Assembly (NCBI RefSeq): GCF_004298145.1
Contig: NZ_SCRH01000001.1
Location: forward strand, 24,766-88,765
Reading direction: 5' to 3'
Length of the DNA stretch: 64,000 bases
DNA from: Mycobacterium sp.
Lineage (GTDB): Bacteria > Actinomycetota > Actinomycetes > Mycobacteriales > Mycobacteriaceae
Every line of letters begins with the position of its first letter. Position 1 is the first letter of the stretch. The notes under the pieces are model-generated. The model was not told the DNA's origin. It was given only the letters and a program-made list of their open reading frames with translations, and did not search any database. Both the position numbers and the translations under genes were made by a program. This document shows, piece after piece, positions 8,995 through 24,925 of this stretch.

Positions 8995-9630
8995 ATGGCC
9001 AGGGCTGACAAGGCCACCGCCGTTGCAGATATCGCCGAGCAGTTCAAGGAATCGACCGCGGCCCTGGTCACCGAGTATCGCGGCCTGACGGTCGCCAACC
9101 TGGCCGAGCTGCGGCGCTCGCTGGGCGGGGCGGCCACCTACTCGGTGGCCAAGAACACGCTGGTCAAACGGGCTGCTTCGGAAGCCGGGGTCGAGGGTCT
9201 CGACGAACTCTTCGCCGGTCCGACGGCCATCGCGTTCGTCACCGGGGAACCGGTCGACGCCGCGAAGGCCATCAAGATCTTCGCCAAGGAACACAAGGCG
9301 CTGGTCATCAAGGGCGGTTACATGGACGGCCGCGCGCTGACGGTCGCCGAAGTCGAGCGCATCGCCGACCTCGAGTCGCGCGAGGTGTTGCTGGCCAAGC
9401 TGGCCGGCGCGATGAAGGGCAACCTCGCCAAGGCGGCCGGGCTGTTCAGCGCTCCGGCTTCGCAGGTCGCCCGGCTCGCGGCCGCGCTGCAGGACAAGAA
9501 GGCCGCGGAGGGGCCGGCAGCTTCCGCCGAGCCCGCTGCCCCGGAACCCGCCGCCGCCGCGGAAGCCGCCCCAGAACCAGCTTCGGAAACACCCTCTGAG
9601 GCTCCGGAAACCCCGGCCGAAGCCGAATAA
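8995..9630 (+). CDS. rplJ: 50S ribosomal protein L10, with long acidic tail
   Basis: Base of the ribosomal stalk; its C-terminal helix binds L7/L12 dimers. The body [16 protein letters not shown]... up to the helix around residue 170 ([15 protein letters not shown]) is typical. From about residue 172 an extension of roughly 40 residues made of Ala, Pro and Glu ([24 protein letters not shown]) follows. L10 is 178 aa in M. tuberculosis as I recall it and 211 aa here, so the tail is unusual. It is the first gene after the leader and is followed by rplL after 33 bp. Autoregulation through the leader is expected. Confidence 0.97.
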   Translation: MARADKATAVADIAEQFKESTAALVTEYRGLTVANLAELRRSLGGAATYSVAKNTLVKRAASEAGVEGLDELFAGPTAIAFVTGEPVDAAKAIKIFAKEHKALVIKGGYMDGRALTVAEVERIADLESREVLLAKLAGAMKGNLAKAAGLFSAPASQVARLAAALQDKKAAEGPAASAEPAAPEPAAAAEAAPEPASETPSEAPETPAEAE

Positions 9631-9663
9631 ACCCCAACCCGAAATCAGGAAGGACCCACACCC

Positions 9664-10056
9664 ATGGCAAAGATGTCTACCGACGACCTGCTCGACGCTT
9701 TCAAGGAAATGACCCTGCTGGAGCTCTCCGACTTCGTCAAGAAGTTCGAGGAGACCTTCGAGGTCACCGCGGCCGCCCCGGTCGCCGTCGCCGCGGCCGG
9801 CCCGGCCGCCGGTGGCGCGCCCGCCGAGGCCGCCGAGGAGCAGTCGGAATTCGACGTGATCCTCGAGTCCGCCGGCGACAAGAAGATCGGCGTCATCAAG
9901 GTGGTCCGCGAGATCGTCTCCGGCCTGGGCCTCAAGGAGGCCAAGGACCTGGTCGACGGCGCGCCCAAGCCGCTGCTGGAGAAGGTCGCCAAGGAGGCGG
10001 CCGAGGAGGCCAAGACCAAGCTCGAGGGCGCCGGCGCCACCGTCACCGTCAAGTAG
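9664..10056 (+). CDS. rplL: 50S ribosomal protein L7/L12
   Basis: 130-aa stalk protein that recruits translation factors such as EF-Tu and EF-G. The N-terminal dimerisation domain ([21 protein letters not shown]) is followed by an Ala/Pro-rich hinge at about residues 37-58, then the globular C-terminal domain with the conserved [14 protein letters not shown] and [14 protein letters not shown] helices. The Shine-Dalgarno AGGAAGGA precedes ATG 9664. It is second in the rplJL unit, closed by a terminator 15 bp downstream. Confidence 0.98.
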   Translation: MAKMSTDDLLDAFKEMTLLELSDFVKKFEETFEVTAAAPVAVAAAGPAAGGAPAEAAEEQSEFDVILESAGDKKIGVIKVVREIVSGLGLKEAKDLVDGAPKPLLEKVAKEAAEEAKTKLEGAGATVTVK

Positions 10057-10071
10057 TTCTGCCGAGCACAC

Positions 10072-10107
10072 AAAAGCCCCCGCACGCCTCGCGTGTCGGG
10101 GGCTTTT
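10072..10107 (+). terminator. Rho-independent terminator after rplL
   Basis: The arms AAAAGCCCCCG and CGGGGGCTTTT form a GC-rich hairpin with a short loop and a T run. The A/T-symmetric arms mean it can also stop the convergent TetR transcript from the right. Confidence 0.9.
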
Positions 10108-10115
10108 GCGTCCGC

Positions 10116-10799
10116 TCAGCGCAACGTGGCCGATCGTTGCGACCGGTTCACCTTCTCCGGTGAATCCCCAAGCGCCACAAGCAGGTTCGACGTCATCGAA
10201 CCCAGCACCGCGATGACGGCGGAGCTGTCATCGCCGTAATAGCCGGCCAGCTCCAGCATGACGAACCCGTGGATCGACGCCCAGAACTGGGCCGCTATCG
10301 CCACCACCGCCGCGTCGTCATCGGCCGCACCGGTGCCGATCCGCTCCGCCAGCACGCACCGGAGTACGGCGCGCACGACGTGCGCAAAGCTGGGGTAGCC
10401 CCGCTCGATCTCGGCGACCGTCAGCGTCAGGACATCGTGGGCGGGCGCGTTGATGCCGTGCGCGCTGGTGCTGCCGAACATCAGCCGATACATGTGCGGG
10501 CACTTGATCGCGTAGCGCCGGTAGGCCGCACCGATCACGAACAGGTCGGCGACCGGATCGTCGGTTTCGGTCACGGCCAGCGCGGCGTCGAACTGCCGCA
10601 GGCCCTCCTCGGCCACCTCCGCGATCAGCCCGCCCATCCCGCCGAAATGGGTGTACAGCGCCATCGTCGAGGTGCCCGCGGCGCCGGCCACCTTGCGGGT
10701 CTGCAGCGCATCGGGGCCGTCCTCGTGCAGCAGGTCGACCGCCGCGGACAGCATGTCGTCCCGGACGCTGCGGACGCCGTCCTGTATCTCCGAAGTCAT
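10116..10799 (-). CDS. TetR-family regulator, divergent from carotenoid oxygenase
   Basis: About 227 aa with an N-terminal TetR helix-turn-helix: VRDDMLSAAVDLLHEDG, then TRKVAGAAGTSTMALYTHFGG. The C-terminal half is the variable ligand domain. Start taken at the ATG giving MTSEIQDGVR (10799); the upstream ATG (10841) would lie inside the operator palindrome. It matches Rv0653c in position. It is divergent from the carotenoid oxygenase with a 24-bp dyad in the gap, so it probably represses that gene and itself. The ligand is unknown; an apocarotenoid or lipid is a guess from context. Confidence 0.88.
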   Translation of the reverse strand: MTSEIQDGVRSVRDDMLSAAVDLLHEDGPDALQTRKVAGAAGTSTMALYTHFGGMGGLIAEVAEEGLRQFDAALAVTETDDPVADLFVIGAAYRRYAIKCPHMYRLMFGSTSAHGINAPAHDVLTLTVAEIERGYPSFAHVVRAVLRCVLAERIGTGAADDDAAVVAIAAQFWASIHGFVMLELAGYYGDDSSAVIAVLGSMTSNLLVALGDSPEKVNRSQRSATLR

Positions 10800-10834
10800 C
10801 CTTGCCACCTTCCCACCCGGGGCGTAGCGTGCCA

Positions 10835-10858
10835 ATAACATTGAAATAACGATGTTAT
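10835..10858. promoter_or_regulatory. TetR operator dyad
   Basis: ATAACAT (10835-10841) and ATGTTAT (10852-10858) are a perfect 7-bp inverted repeat with a 10-bp spacer, placed between the divergent TetR and carotenoid oxygenase genes. The right arm abuts the oxygenase Shine-Dalgarno (AGGAG at 10859). AT-rich in a GC-rich genome, which makes chance less likely. Confidence 0.65.
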
Positions 10859-10870
10859 AGGAGCTCAGCC

Positions 10871-12373
10871 GTGACGACCAGAGAAACCGTCAAGTCGCCG
10901 AATCCCTACCTCGCAGGCTTCCTGGCCCCGGTGAGCGCGGAGGTCACCGCCACCGACCTCAAGGTCACCGGGCGCATCCCCGGACACCTCGACGGGCGCT
11001 ACCTGCGCAACGGGCCGAACCCGGTCGCCGAGGTCGACCCCGCCACCTACCACTGGTTCAGCGGCGACGGCATGGTGCACGGGGTTGCCCTGCGCGACGG
11101 CCAGGCATGCTGGTATCGCAACCGATGGGTGCGCACCGCCCACGTCTGTGCCGAACTCGGCGAGCCGGCGCCCAGCGGGCTGAACCCGCGCGCCGGCATG
11201 CTCTCCGTCGGTCCCAACACCAACGTGCTGAGCCATGCCGGGCAAACGCTTGCGCTCGTCGAGGGCGGCGGGGCGAACTACCGGCTGACCGACGAGCTGG
11301 ACACCGAAGGGCCCTGCGATTTCGGCGGAACCCTGTTCGGCGGATACACCGCCCATCCGCACGCCGATCCGCGGACCGGCGAATTGCACGCGGTGTCCTA
11401 CTCGTTCACCCGCGGGCGGACCGTGCAGTACTCGGTGATCGACACCCGGGGCCGAGCCCGGCGCACCGTCGACATCGAGGTGAGCGGGTCGCCGATGATG
11501 CACGACTTTTCGCTGACCGACAAATATGTGGTGATCTACGACCTGCCGGTCACGTTCGACCCCGTCCAGGTGATGCCGGCGAACGTGCCCGGGTGGTTGA
11601 GTCTGCCGGCACGACTGGTCATGCAGTCGCTCATCGGGCGCGTGCGGTTGCCCAGCCCGGTGACGACGATGCTCAATCGCAATCGGCGGCCGATCGATCG
11701 GATGCCTTACAAGTGGGACGACGACTACCCGGCGCGCATCGGGGTCATGCCACGGGACGGCGGCAATCGAGACATGCGCTGGTTCGACATCGAGCCCTGC
11801 TACGTCTACCACCCGCTCAACGCCTACTCCGAAATGCAAGACGGGGCAGAGGTTTTGGTGCTCGATGTGGTGCGTTACTCGCGGATGTTCGACCGTGACC
11901 TGCGCGGTCCCGGCGACAGCCGGCCGACGCTGGACCGCTGGACGCTCAACCTGGCCACGGGGGCGGTGACCAGCGAACGCCGCGACGATCGCCCGCAGGA
12001 GTTCCCGCGTATCAACGAGACCTTGCTGGGCGGGCGGCACCGGTTCGGCTACACCATCGGCACCGACGGCGGTTACCTGTCGAGCGGCGCATCCGAGATG
12101 TCCACCGCCCTCTACAAACACGACTACGCCACCGGCTCGAGCGCCGTCGCCGAACTCGATGCCGGCCTTTTGCTCGGCGAGATGTCGTTTGTGCCCAACC
12201 CCGCGGCACGCGCCGAAGACGACGGCATCCTGATCGGCTTCGGCTATCACCGCGGCCGCGACGAAGGCCAATTGCTGTTGCTGGACGCGCAGACACTCGA
12301 GCACGTCGCCACCGCCCATCTGCCGCAGCGGGTGCCGATGGGCTTCCACGGCAACTGGGCGCCAGCTGGCTAA
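10871..12373 (+). CDS. Carotenoid cleavage dioxygenase family protein
   Basis: 500-aa non-heme iron oxygenase of the RPE65/CCO family, which splits carotenoids or related polyenes into apocarotenals. N-terminal GRYLRNGPNP and HWFSGDGMVHG are family hallmarks. The four iron-binding histidines are expected in TAHPHADPRTGEL, MMHDFSLTDKYVV, CYVYHPLNAYSE and the C-terminal GFHGNW; all four blocks are present. GTG start at 10871 has AGGAG 7 nt upstream. It is the ortholog of Rv0654, reported by others to act on carotenoids. Likely controlled by the divergent TetR. Confidence 0.93.
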   Translation: MTTRETVKSPNPYLAGFLAPVSAEVTATDLKVTGRIPGHLDGRYLRNGPNPVAEVDPATYHWFSGDGMVHGVALRDGQACWYRNRWVRTAHVCAELGEPAPSGLNPRAGMLSVGPNTNVLSHAGQTLALVEGGGANYRLTDELDTEGPCDFGGTLFGGYTAHPHADPRTGELHAVSYSFTRGRTVQYSVIDTRGRARRTVDIEVSGSPMMHDFSLTDKYVVIYDLPVTFDPVQVMPANVPGWLSLPARLVMQSLIGRVRLPSPVTTMLNRNRRPIDRMPYKWDDDYPARIGVMPRDGGNRDMRWFDIEPCYVYHPLNAYSEMQDGAEVLVLDVVRYSRMFDRDLRGPGDSRPTLDRWTLNLATGAVTSERRDDRPQEFPRINETLLGGRHRFGYTIGTDGGYLSSGASEMSTALYKHDYATGSSAVAELDAGLLLGEMSFVPNPAARAEDDGILIGFGYHRGRDEGQLLLLDAQTLEHVATAHLPQRVPMGFHGNWAPAG

Positions 12374-12546
12374 CACGCACGTCAAATAACTTGCGCCGTC
12401 GGGGCTTCCGGCTGAGTCTGCGGACGGCCAATTTTCCACCGGCTGTGTTCGGCAACCCTGATGCCGTGTGGCGGGCGTGCGCTACAGTGACTCATGCCAC
12501 ACAAAAGGGCAGGTGGCGGGCACGAGTGTCGACGGAAGGATTTCCC

Positions 12547-13557
12547 ATGGGCGTCGCAATCGAGGTGAATGGACTTACGAAGTCCTTCGGTTCCTCGAGA
12601 ATCTGGGAGGACGTGACGTTGGAAATCCCTGCCGGGGAGGTCAGCGTCCTGCTGGGGCCGTCGGGTACCGGCAAATCGGTGTTTTTGAAGTCGCTGATCG
12701 GTTTGTTGCGCCCGGAGCGCGGCTCGGTCGTCATCGACGGCACCGACATCCTGCAGTGTTCGGCCAAGGAGCTCTACGAGATCCGCACGCTGTTCGGTGT
12801 GATGTTCCAGGACGGCGCGCTGTTCGGCTCGATGAACCTGTTCGACAACGCCGCCTTCCCGCTGCGCGAGCACACCAAGAAGAAGGAAGGCGAGATCCGT
12901 GACATCGTCATGGAGAAGCTGACCCTGGTCGGCCTCGGCGGCGACGAGAAGAAGTTCCCCGGGGAGATCTCCGGCGGTATGCGCAAGCGCGCCAGCCTGG
13001 CCCGCGCCCTGGTGATGGACCCGCAGATCATCCTGTGCGACGAGCCCGACTCCGGTCTGGACCCGGTTCGTACCGCCTACCTGAGCCAGCTGATCCTGGA
13101 CATCAACGCCCAGATCGACGCCACCGTCCTGATCGTGACGCACAACATCAACATCGCCCGCACCGTGCCGGACAACATGGGCATGTTGTTCCGCCGCAAG
13201 CTGGTCATGTTCGGCCCGCGCGAGGTGCTGCTGACCAGCGACGAGCCGGTGGTGCGGCAGTTCCTCAACGGCCGCCGGATCGGGCCGATCGGCATGTCCG
13301 AGGAAAAGGACGAGGCGACCATGGCCGAAGAGCAGGCCATGATCGATGCCGGTCACCACGCCGGCGGCGTCGAGGAGATCGAGGGTGTGCCGCCGCAGAT
13401 CCTGGCGACCCCGGGGATGCCCGAGCGCAAGGCCGTCGCGCGCCGCCAGGCCCGGGTGCGCGAGATTCTGCACACCCTGCCCAAGAACGCTCAGGCCGCC
13501 ATCCTCGACGACCTCGAAGGCACTCGCAGGTTCCGCGCGCACGAGTTCGGCGACTAG
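12547..13557 (+). CDS. mkl: MceG/Mkl ATPase of Mce lipid importers
   Basis: 336-aa ABC ATPase that energises Mce transporters importing cholesterol and fatty acids. Walker A GPSGTGKS (residues 38-45), Q-loop MFQDGALFGS, signature ISGGMRKRAS, Walker B IILCDEPDSGLD and the H-loop VTHN are present. A C-terminal extension after about residue 245 (MSEEKDEATM to AILDDLEGT) is typical of MceG. The ATG at 12547 is chosen over an in-frame GTG at 12526 because GAAGGA precedes it. It is far from any mce operon, as in other mycobacteria, and lies just upstream of rpoB instead of being separated by other genes as in M. tuberculosis. Confidence 0.94.
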   Translation: MGVAIEVNGLTKSFGSSRIWEDVTLEIPAGEVSVLLGPSGTGKSVFLKSLIGLLRPERGSVVIDGTDILQCSAKELYEIRTLFGVMFQDGALFGSMNLFDNAAFPLREHTKKKEGEIRDIVMEKLTLVGLGGDEKKFPGEISGGMRKRASLARALVMDPQIILCDEPDSGLDPVRTAYLSQLILDINAQIDATVLIVTHNINIARTVPDNMGMLFRRKLVMFGPREVLLTSDEPVVRQFLNGRRIGPIGMSEEKDEATMAEEQAMIDAGHHAGGVEEIEGVPPQILATPGMPERKAVARRQARVREILHTLPKNAQAAILDDLEGTRRFRAHEFGD

Positions 13558-17495
<3,938 letters not shown>

Positions 17496-17513
17496 TCACT
17501 TTTAGGTAACTAA

Positions 17514-21488
<3,975 letters not shown>

Positions 21489-21498
21489 TCGCTGTAGG

Positions 21499-21529
21499 AA
21501 AAGCCCCCGCCTCGTGCGGGGGCTTTTTC
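21499..21529 (+). terminator. Rho-independent terminator after rpoC
   Basis: AAAAGCCCCCGC and GCGGGGGCTTTTT pair around a short CTCGT loop; classic intrinsic terminator 10 bp past the rpoC stop. Confidence 0.93.
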
Positions 21530-21532
21530 TAT

Positions 21533-21592
21533 GCGTCGAGTGTGCGGCAAGCCGCACGTTCGGCGTCGAGTGTGCGGCCGGCCGCACACTCG
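21533..21592. repeat. Tandem palindromic intergenic element
   Basis: Two copies of GCGTCGAGTGTGCGGC (21533-21548 and 21563-21578), each leading into an inverted repeat. The first is GTGCGGC-AA-GCCGCAC; the second is a perfect 26-bp palindrome at 21567-21592, whose left half is CGAGTGTGCGGCC. It lies between the rpoC terminator and the nfo -10. The 13-mer GGCGTCGAGTGTG also occurs in the mftR-mftA operator (41862-41874). Could be an operator, a protein-binding site or a dispersed repeat. Confidence 0.7.
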
Positions 21593-21626
21593 CCTCGCGT
21601 CGGCACCCCTCACTACACTGGCAGCC

Positions 21627-22382
21627 GTGCTCATCGGTTCGCACGTCCACCAAGACGATCCCCTGGCCGCCGCGCAGGCGGACGGCGCCGACGTGGTGCA
21701 GTTCTTCCTCGGCAACCCGCAGAGCTGGAAGAAGCCCAAGCCGCGTGACGACACCGAGGCGCTGAAGGCCTCAACCATTCCCCTGTACGTCCATGCGCCG
21801 TATCTGATCAACGTGGCATCGGCCAACAATCGCATCCGGATCCCGTCGCGCAAGATTCTGCAAGATACCTGCGACGCAGCCGCGGCCATCAACGCGACGG
21901 CGGTGATCGTGCACGGCGGGCACGCCGACGACAACGACATGGCCGCAGGCTTCGGGCGGTGGGTCAAGGCGCTGGACTACCTGGACACCGACGTGCAGGT
22001 CTACCTGGAGAACACCGCCGGCGGCGACCACGCGATGGCCCGCCACTTCGACACCATCGGCAGGCTGTGGGATCACATCGGCGACAAGGGTATTGGGTTC
22101 TGCCTGGACACCTGCCACGCTTGGGCCGCGGGTGAGAAGCTGATCGACGCGGTCGACCGGATCAAGGCGCTGACCGGCCGCATCGACCTGGTGCACTGCA
22201 ACGACTCGAGGGACGCGGCCGGCTCCGGTGCCGACCGGCACGCCAACTTCGGCGCCGGGCAGATCGATCCCGAGCTGCTCGCCGGGGTGGTCAAGGCCGC
22301 CGACGCGCCGGTCATCTGCGAAACCGCCGACGAGGGCCGCAAGGACGACATCGCGTTCCTGCGGGAGAAAACAAGCGGCTGA
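21627..22382 (+). CDS. nfo: Endonuclease IV (AP endonuclease)
   Basis: 251-aa AP endonuclease of the TIM-barrel family, which cuts DNA at abasic sites in base-excision repair. Metal ligands are seen in [49 protein letters not shown] and the final [11 protein letters not shown] start at 21627 has no Shine-Dalgarno, but a -10 like TACACT (21614-21619) sits about 8 bp upstream, so a leaderless transcript is likely. Ortholog of Rv0670 (end); the intervening Rv0669c found in M. tuberculosis is absent. Confidence 0.95.
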   Translation: MLIGSHVHQDDPLAAAQADGADVVQFFLGNPQSWKKPKPRDDTEALKASTIPLYVHAPYLINVASANNRIRIPSRKILQDTCDAAAAINATAVIVHGGHADDNDMAAGFGRWVKALDYLDTDVQVYLENTAGGDHAMARHFDTIGRLWDHIGDKGIGFCLDTCHAWAAGEKLIDAVDRIKALTGRIDLVHCNDSRDAAGSGADRHANFGAGQIDPELLAGVVKAADAPVICETADEGRKDDIAFLREKTSG

Positions 22383-22409
22383 AACCGGGCCAGCGCTTAC
22401 CTTTGATCC

Positions 22410-23249
22410 ATGCTGCGCCGACTGCCCACGCTGTTGGGCGTTGTCCTGGTGGTCGCGGGCTGCTTCCCGGGAGCCGCCAACCTGCCGTCGGGCTTCGCGA
22501 CCGGCACCAGCGTCCACCACATCAAGGTCGGCGGGCTCGAGCGCAGCTATCGGCTGTACAAACCCGCGGGTGTGCCCGCCAAGGCCCCGCTGGTGGTCAT
22601 GATGCACGGTGTGTCGGGAAGCGCCGGGGAAGCCGAAAGGGATTACCGATGGGACGGATTGGCCGATTCGGGCAAGTTCGTCGTCGCCTACCCGGATGGC
22701 CTCGACCGGGCCTGGAACGTCGGCGGGCAAACCTGCTGCGGCCGGTCTGGACGAGAAGGCGTCGACGATGTCGGCTTCATCGCCGCGGCCGTCGCTGACA
22801 TCGCCACGAACGTCGGCATCGACGCCGCCAGGGTCTATGCCACCGGTATGAGCAACGGCGGCATCATGTCCTACACGCTGGCGTGCACCACCGAGATTTT
22901 CGCGGCGATCGGCCCGGTTGCGGGCACCCAGCTGAACCCATGCCGGACCCCGCATCCGATGTCGGTCATGCACATTCATGGCACGGCCGATCGGCTTGTG
23001 CCCTACGGTGGCGGGCCGGGATACAGCGTCATCAACGGCCCTTCCGTGCCCACCGTGAATGCGTTCTGGCGCAACGTCGATCAGTGCGGCGCCCCATCGG
23101 CCACGACCGACGGTCCGATCACCACGTCGACCGCGGGGTGCGCCGAGGGCCGCGGCGTCGTGCTCATCACGGTCGACCAGGGTGACCACGAGTGGCCGGA
23201 TTTCGCGACGCGAGAACTGTGGGAGTTCTTCGTCGCACACTCGCGCTGA
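22410..23249 (+). CDS. lpqP: LpqP-like secreted lipoprotein esterase
   Basis: 279-aa lipoprotein with a signal peptide MLRRLPTLLGVVLVVAGC and lipobox VAGC (Cys18). The mature part is an alpha/beta hydrolase of the PHB-depolymerase/feruloyl-esterase group (LpqC-like): VVMMHGVSGSAGE oxyanion region, nucleophile elbow TGMSNGGIMS, acid in HGTADRLVPYGGG and histidine in DQGDHEWPDF. It should be anchored outside the cell and cleave an ester; the natural substrate is unknown. It starts 28 bp after nfo, with a possible own -10 (TACCTTTGAT) just upstream. Confidence 0.88.
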   Translation: MLRRLPTLLGVVLVVAGCFPGAANLPSGFATGTSVHHIKVGGLERSYRLYKPAGVPAKAPLVVMMHGVSGSAGEAERDYRWDGLADSGKFVVAYPDGLDRAWNVGGQTCCGRSGREGVDDVGFIAAAVADIATNVGIDAARVYATGMSNGGIMSYTLACTTEIFAAIGPVAGTQLNPCRTPHPMSVMHIHGTADRLVPYGGGPGYSVINGPSVPTVNAFWRNVDQCGAPSATTDGPITTSTAGCAEGRGVVLITVDQGDHEWPDFATRELWEFFVAHSR

Positions 23250-23279
23250 TCATTACAGCTCTTGTGCAATTGTCGAGAA

Positions 23280-23290
23280 AATGTAACATT
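23280..23290. promoter_or_regulatory. Short palindrome upstream of fadE8
   Basis: AATGTAACATT is a perfect palindrome around one central base, 7 bp before the fadE8 ATG. It may be an operator for a TetR-like or the PaaX-like regulator of this operon, or overlap a -10. Its small size keeps confidence low. Confidence 0.3.
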
Positions 23291-23296
23291 GGTGGC

Positions 23297-24925
23297 ATGT
23301 CGGATACCCATGTCGTCACCAACCAGGTCCCGCCCCTGCAAGACCACAACCCCGCTACCTCGGCGGTGCTCATCGAGGCCCTGATTCGCGAGGGCGGGCA
23401 GTGGGGCCTGGACGAGGTGAACGAGGTCGGGGCGCTGTCGGCCAGCCGCGAGGCGCAGCGGTGGGGCGAGCTCGCCGACCGCAACCAGCCCATCCTGCAC
23501 ACCCACGACCGCAACGGTCACCGCGTCGACGAGGTCGAATACGACCCGGCCTACCACGAACTGATGCGCGCGGCGATCACGCATGGCATGCACGCCGCGC
23601 CCTGGGCCGACGAGCGGCCGGGCGCGCACGTCGTCCGCGCCGCCAAGACCTCGGTGTGGACGGTCGAGCCGGGGCACATCTGCCCGATCTCGATGACGTA
23701 CGCCGTGGTGCCCGCGCTCCGCTACAACCCCGAGCTCGCCAAGGTCTACGAGCCATTGCTGACCAGCCGCGAATACGACCCGGAACTCAGGCTCGCCACC
23801 ACCAAACCGGGTATCACCGCGGGCATGTCGATGACCGAGAAGCAGGGGGGCTCCGACGTGCGGGCGGCCACCACCCGGGCGACCCCCAACGGCGACGGGA
23901 CCTACAGCCTGACCGGCCACAAGTGGTTCACCTCGGCGCCGATGTGCGACATCTTCCTGGTGCTCGCGCAGGCACCCCAGGGGCTGTCGTGCTTCATGCT
24001 TCCCCGCGTGCTGCCCGACGGCACCCGCAACCGGATGTTCCTGCAGCGGCTCAAGGACAAGCTCGGCAACCACGCCAACGCCTCCAGCGAGGTCGAATAC
24101 GACGGCGCGATCGCCTGGCTGGTGGGGGAGGAAGGCCGCGGCGTGTCCACCATCATCGAGATGGTCAACCTCACCCGGCTCGACTGCACCCTGGGCAGCG
24201 CCACCAGCATGCGCACCGGCCTGACCCGCGCCATCTACCATGCCCAGCACCGAAAGGCCTTCGGCGCCTACCTCATTGACCAGCCGCTGATGCGCAACGT
24301 GCTCGCGGACCTGGCCGTCGAGGCCGAGGCGGCCACCATGGTCGCGATGCGGATGGCCGGTGCCACCGACAAAGCCGTGCGCGGCGACGAGAAGGAGACG
24401 CTGCTGCGCCGAATCGGCCTGGCGGCCAGCAAGTACTGGGTGTGCAAGCGCTCCACCCCGCACGCCGCCGAAGCGCTGGAATGCCTGGGCGGCAACGGTT
24501 ACATCGAGGACTCCGGCATGCCGCGGCTGTACCGGGAGGCGCCGCTGATGGGCATCTGGGAGGGCTCCGGCAACGTCAGCGCGCTGGACACGTTGCGCGC
24601 CATGGCGACTCGCCCCGAATGCATCGAGGTCCTGTTCGACGAGATCGCCGACAGCGCGGGTCAGGACCCGCGCCTGGGCAACCACGTCGGGCGGCTGCGA
24701 GCGGACCTGGCCAACCTGGACACCATCGCCTACCGCGGCCGCAAGGTCGCCGAAGACATCTGCCTGGCGTTGCAGGGCTCGCTGCTGGTGCGTCACGGGC
24801 ACCCCGCCGTCGCCGAGGCATTCCTGACGACCCGGCTCGACCGCCAGTGGGGCGGTGCGTTCGGCACCATGCCGGACGGACTGGATCTGGCGCCCATCCT
24901 CGAGCGTGCTCTAGTAAAGGGATGA
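23297..24925 (+). CDS. fadE8: Acyl-CoA dehydrogenase FadE8 (AidB-like)
   Basis: 542-aa FAD-dependent acyl-CoA dehydrogenase of the AidB branch, usually acting in beta-oxidation or on alkylation-related substrates. Family blocks are GMSMTEKQGGSDVRA (substrate/FAD loop), TGHKWFTSAPMCD, and the C-terminal YRGRKVAED region; ECLGGNGYIEDSGMPRLYREA carries the expected FAD-contact segment. ATG at 23297 gives MSDTHVVTNQV; the longer frame has no support. It is first of a four-gene unit with ATGA overlap to the next gene and matches Rv0672. Confidence 0.92.
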   Translation: MSDTHVVTNQVPPLQDHNPATSAVLIEALIREGGQWGLDEVNEVGALSASREAQRWGELADRNQPILHTHDRNGHRVDEVEYDPAYHELMRAAITHGMHAAPWADERPGAHVVRAAKTSVWTVEPGHICPISMTYAVVPALRYNPELAKVYEPLLTSREYDPELRLATTKPGITAGMSMTEKQGGSDVRAATTRATPNGDGTYSLTGHKWFTSAPMCDIFLVLAQAPQGLSCFMLPRVLPDGTRNRMFLQRLKDKLGNHANASSEVEYDGAIAWLVGEEGRGVSTIIEMVNLTRLDCTLGSATSMRTGLTRAIYHAQHRKAFGAYLIDQPLMRNVLADLAVEAEAATMVAMRMAGATDKAVRGDEKETLLRRIGLAASKYWVCKRSTPHAAEALECLGGNGYIEDSGMPRLYREAPLMGIWEGSGNVSALDTLRAMATRPECIEVLFDEIADSAGQDPRLGNHVGRLRADLANLDTIAYRGRKVAEDICLALQGSLLVRHGHPAVAEAFLTTRLDRQWGGAFGTMPDGLDLAPILERALVKG

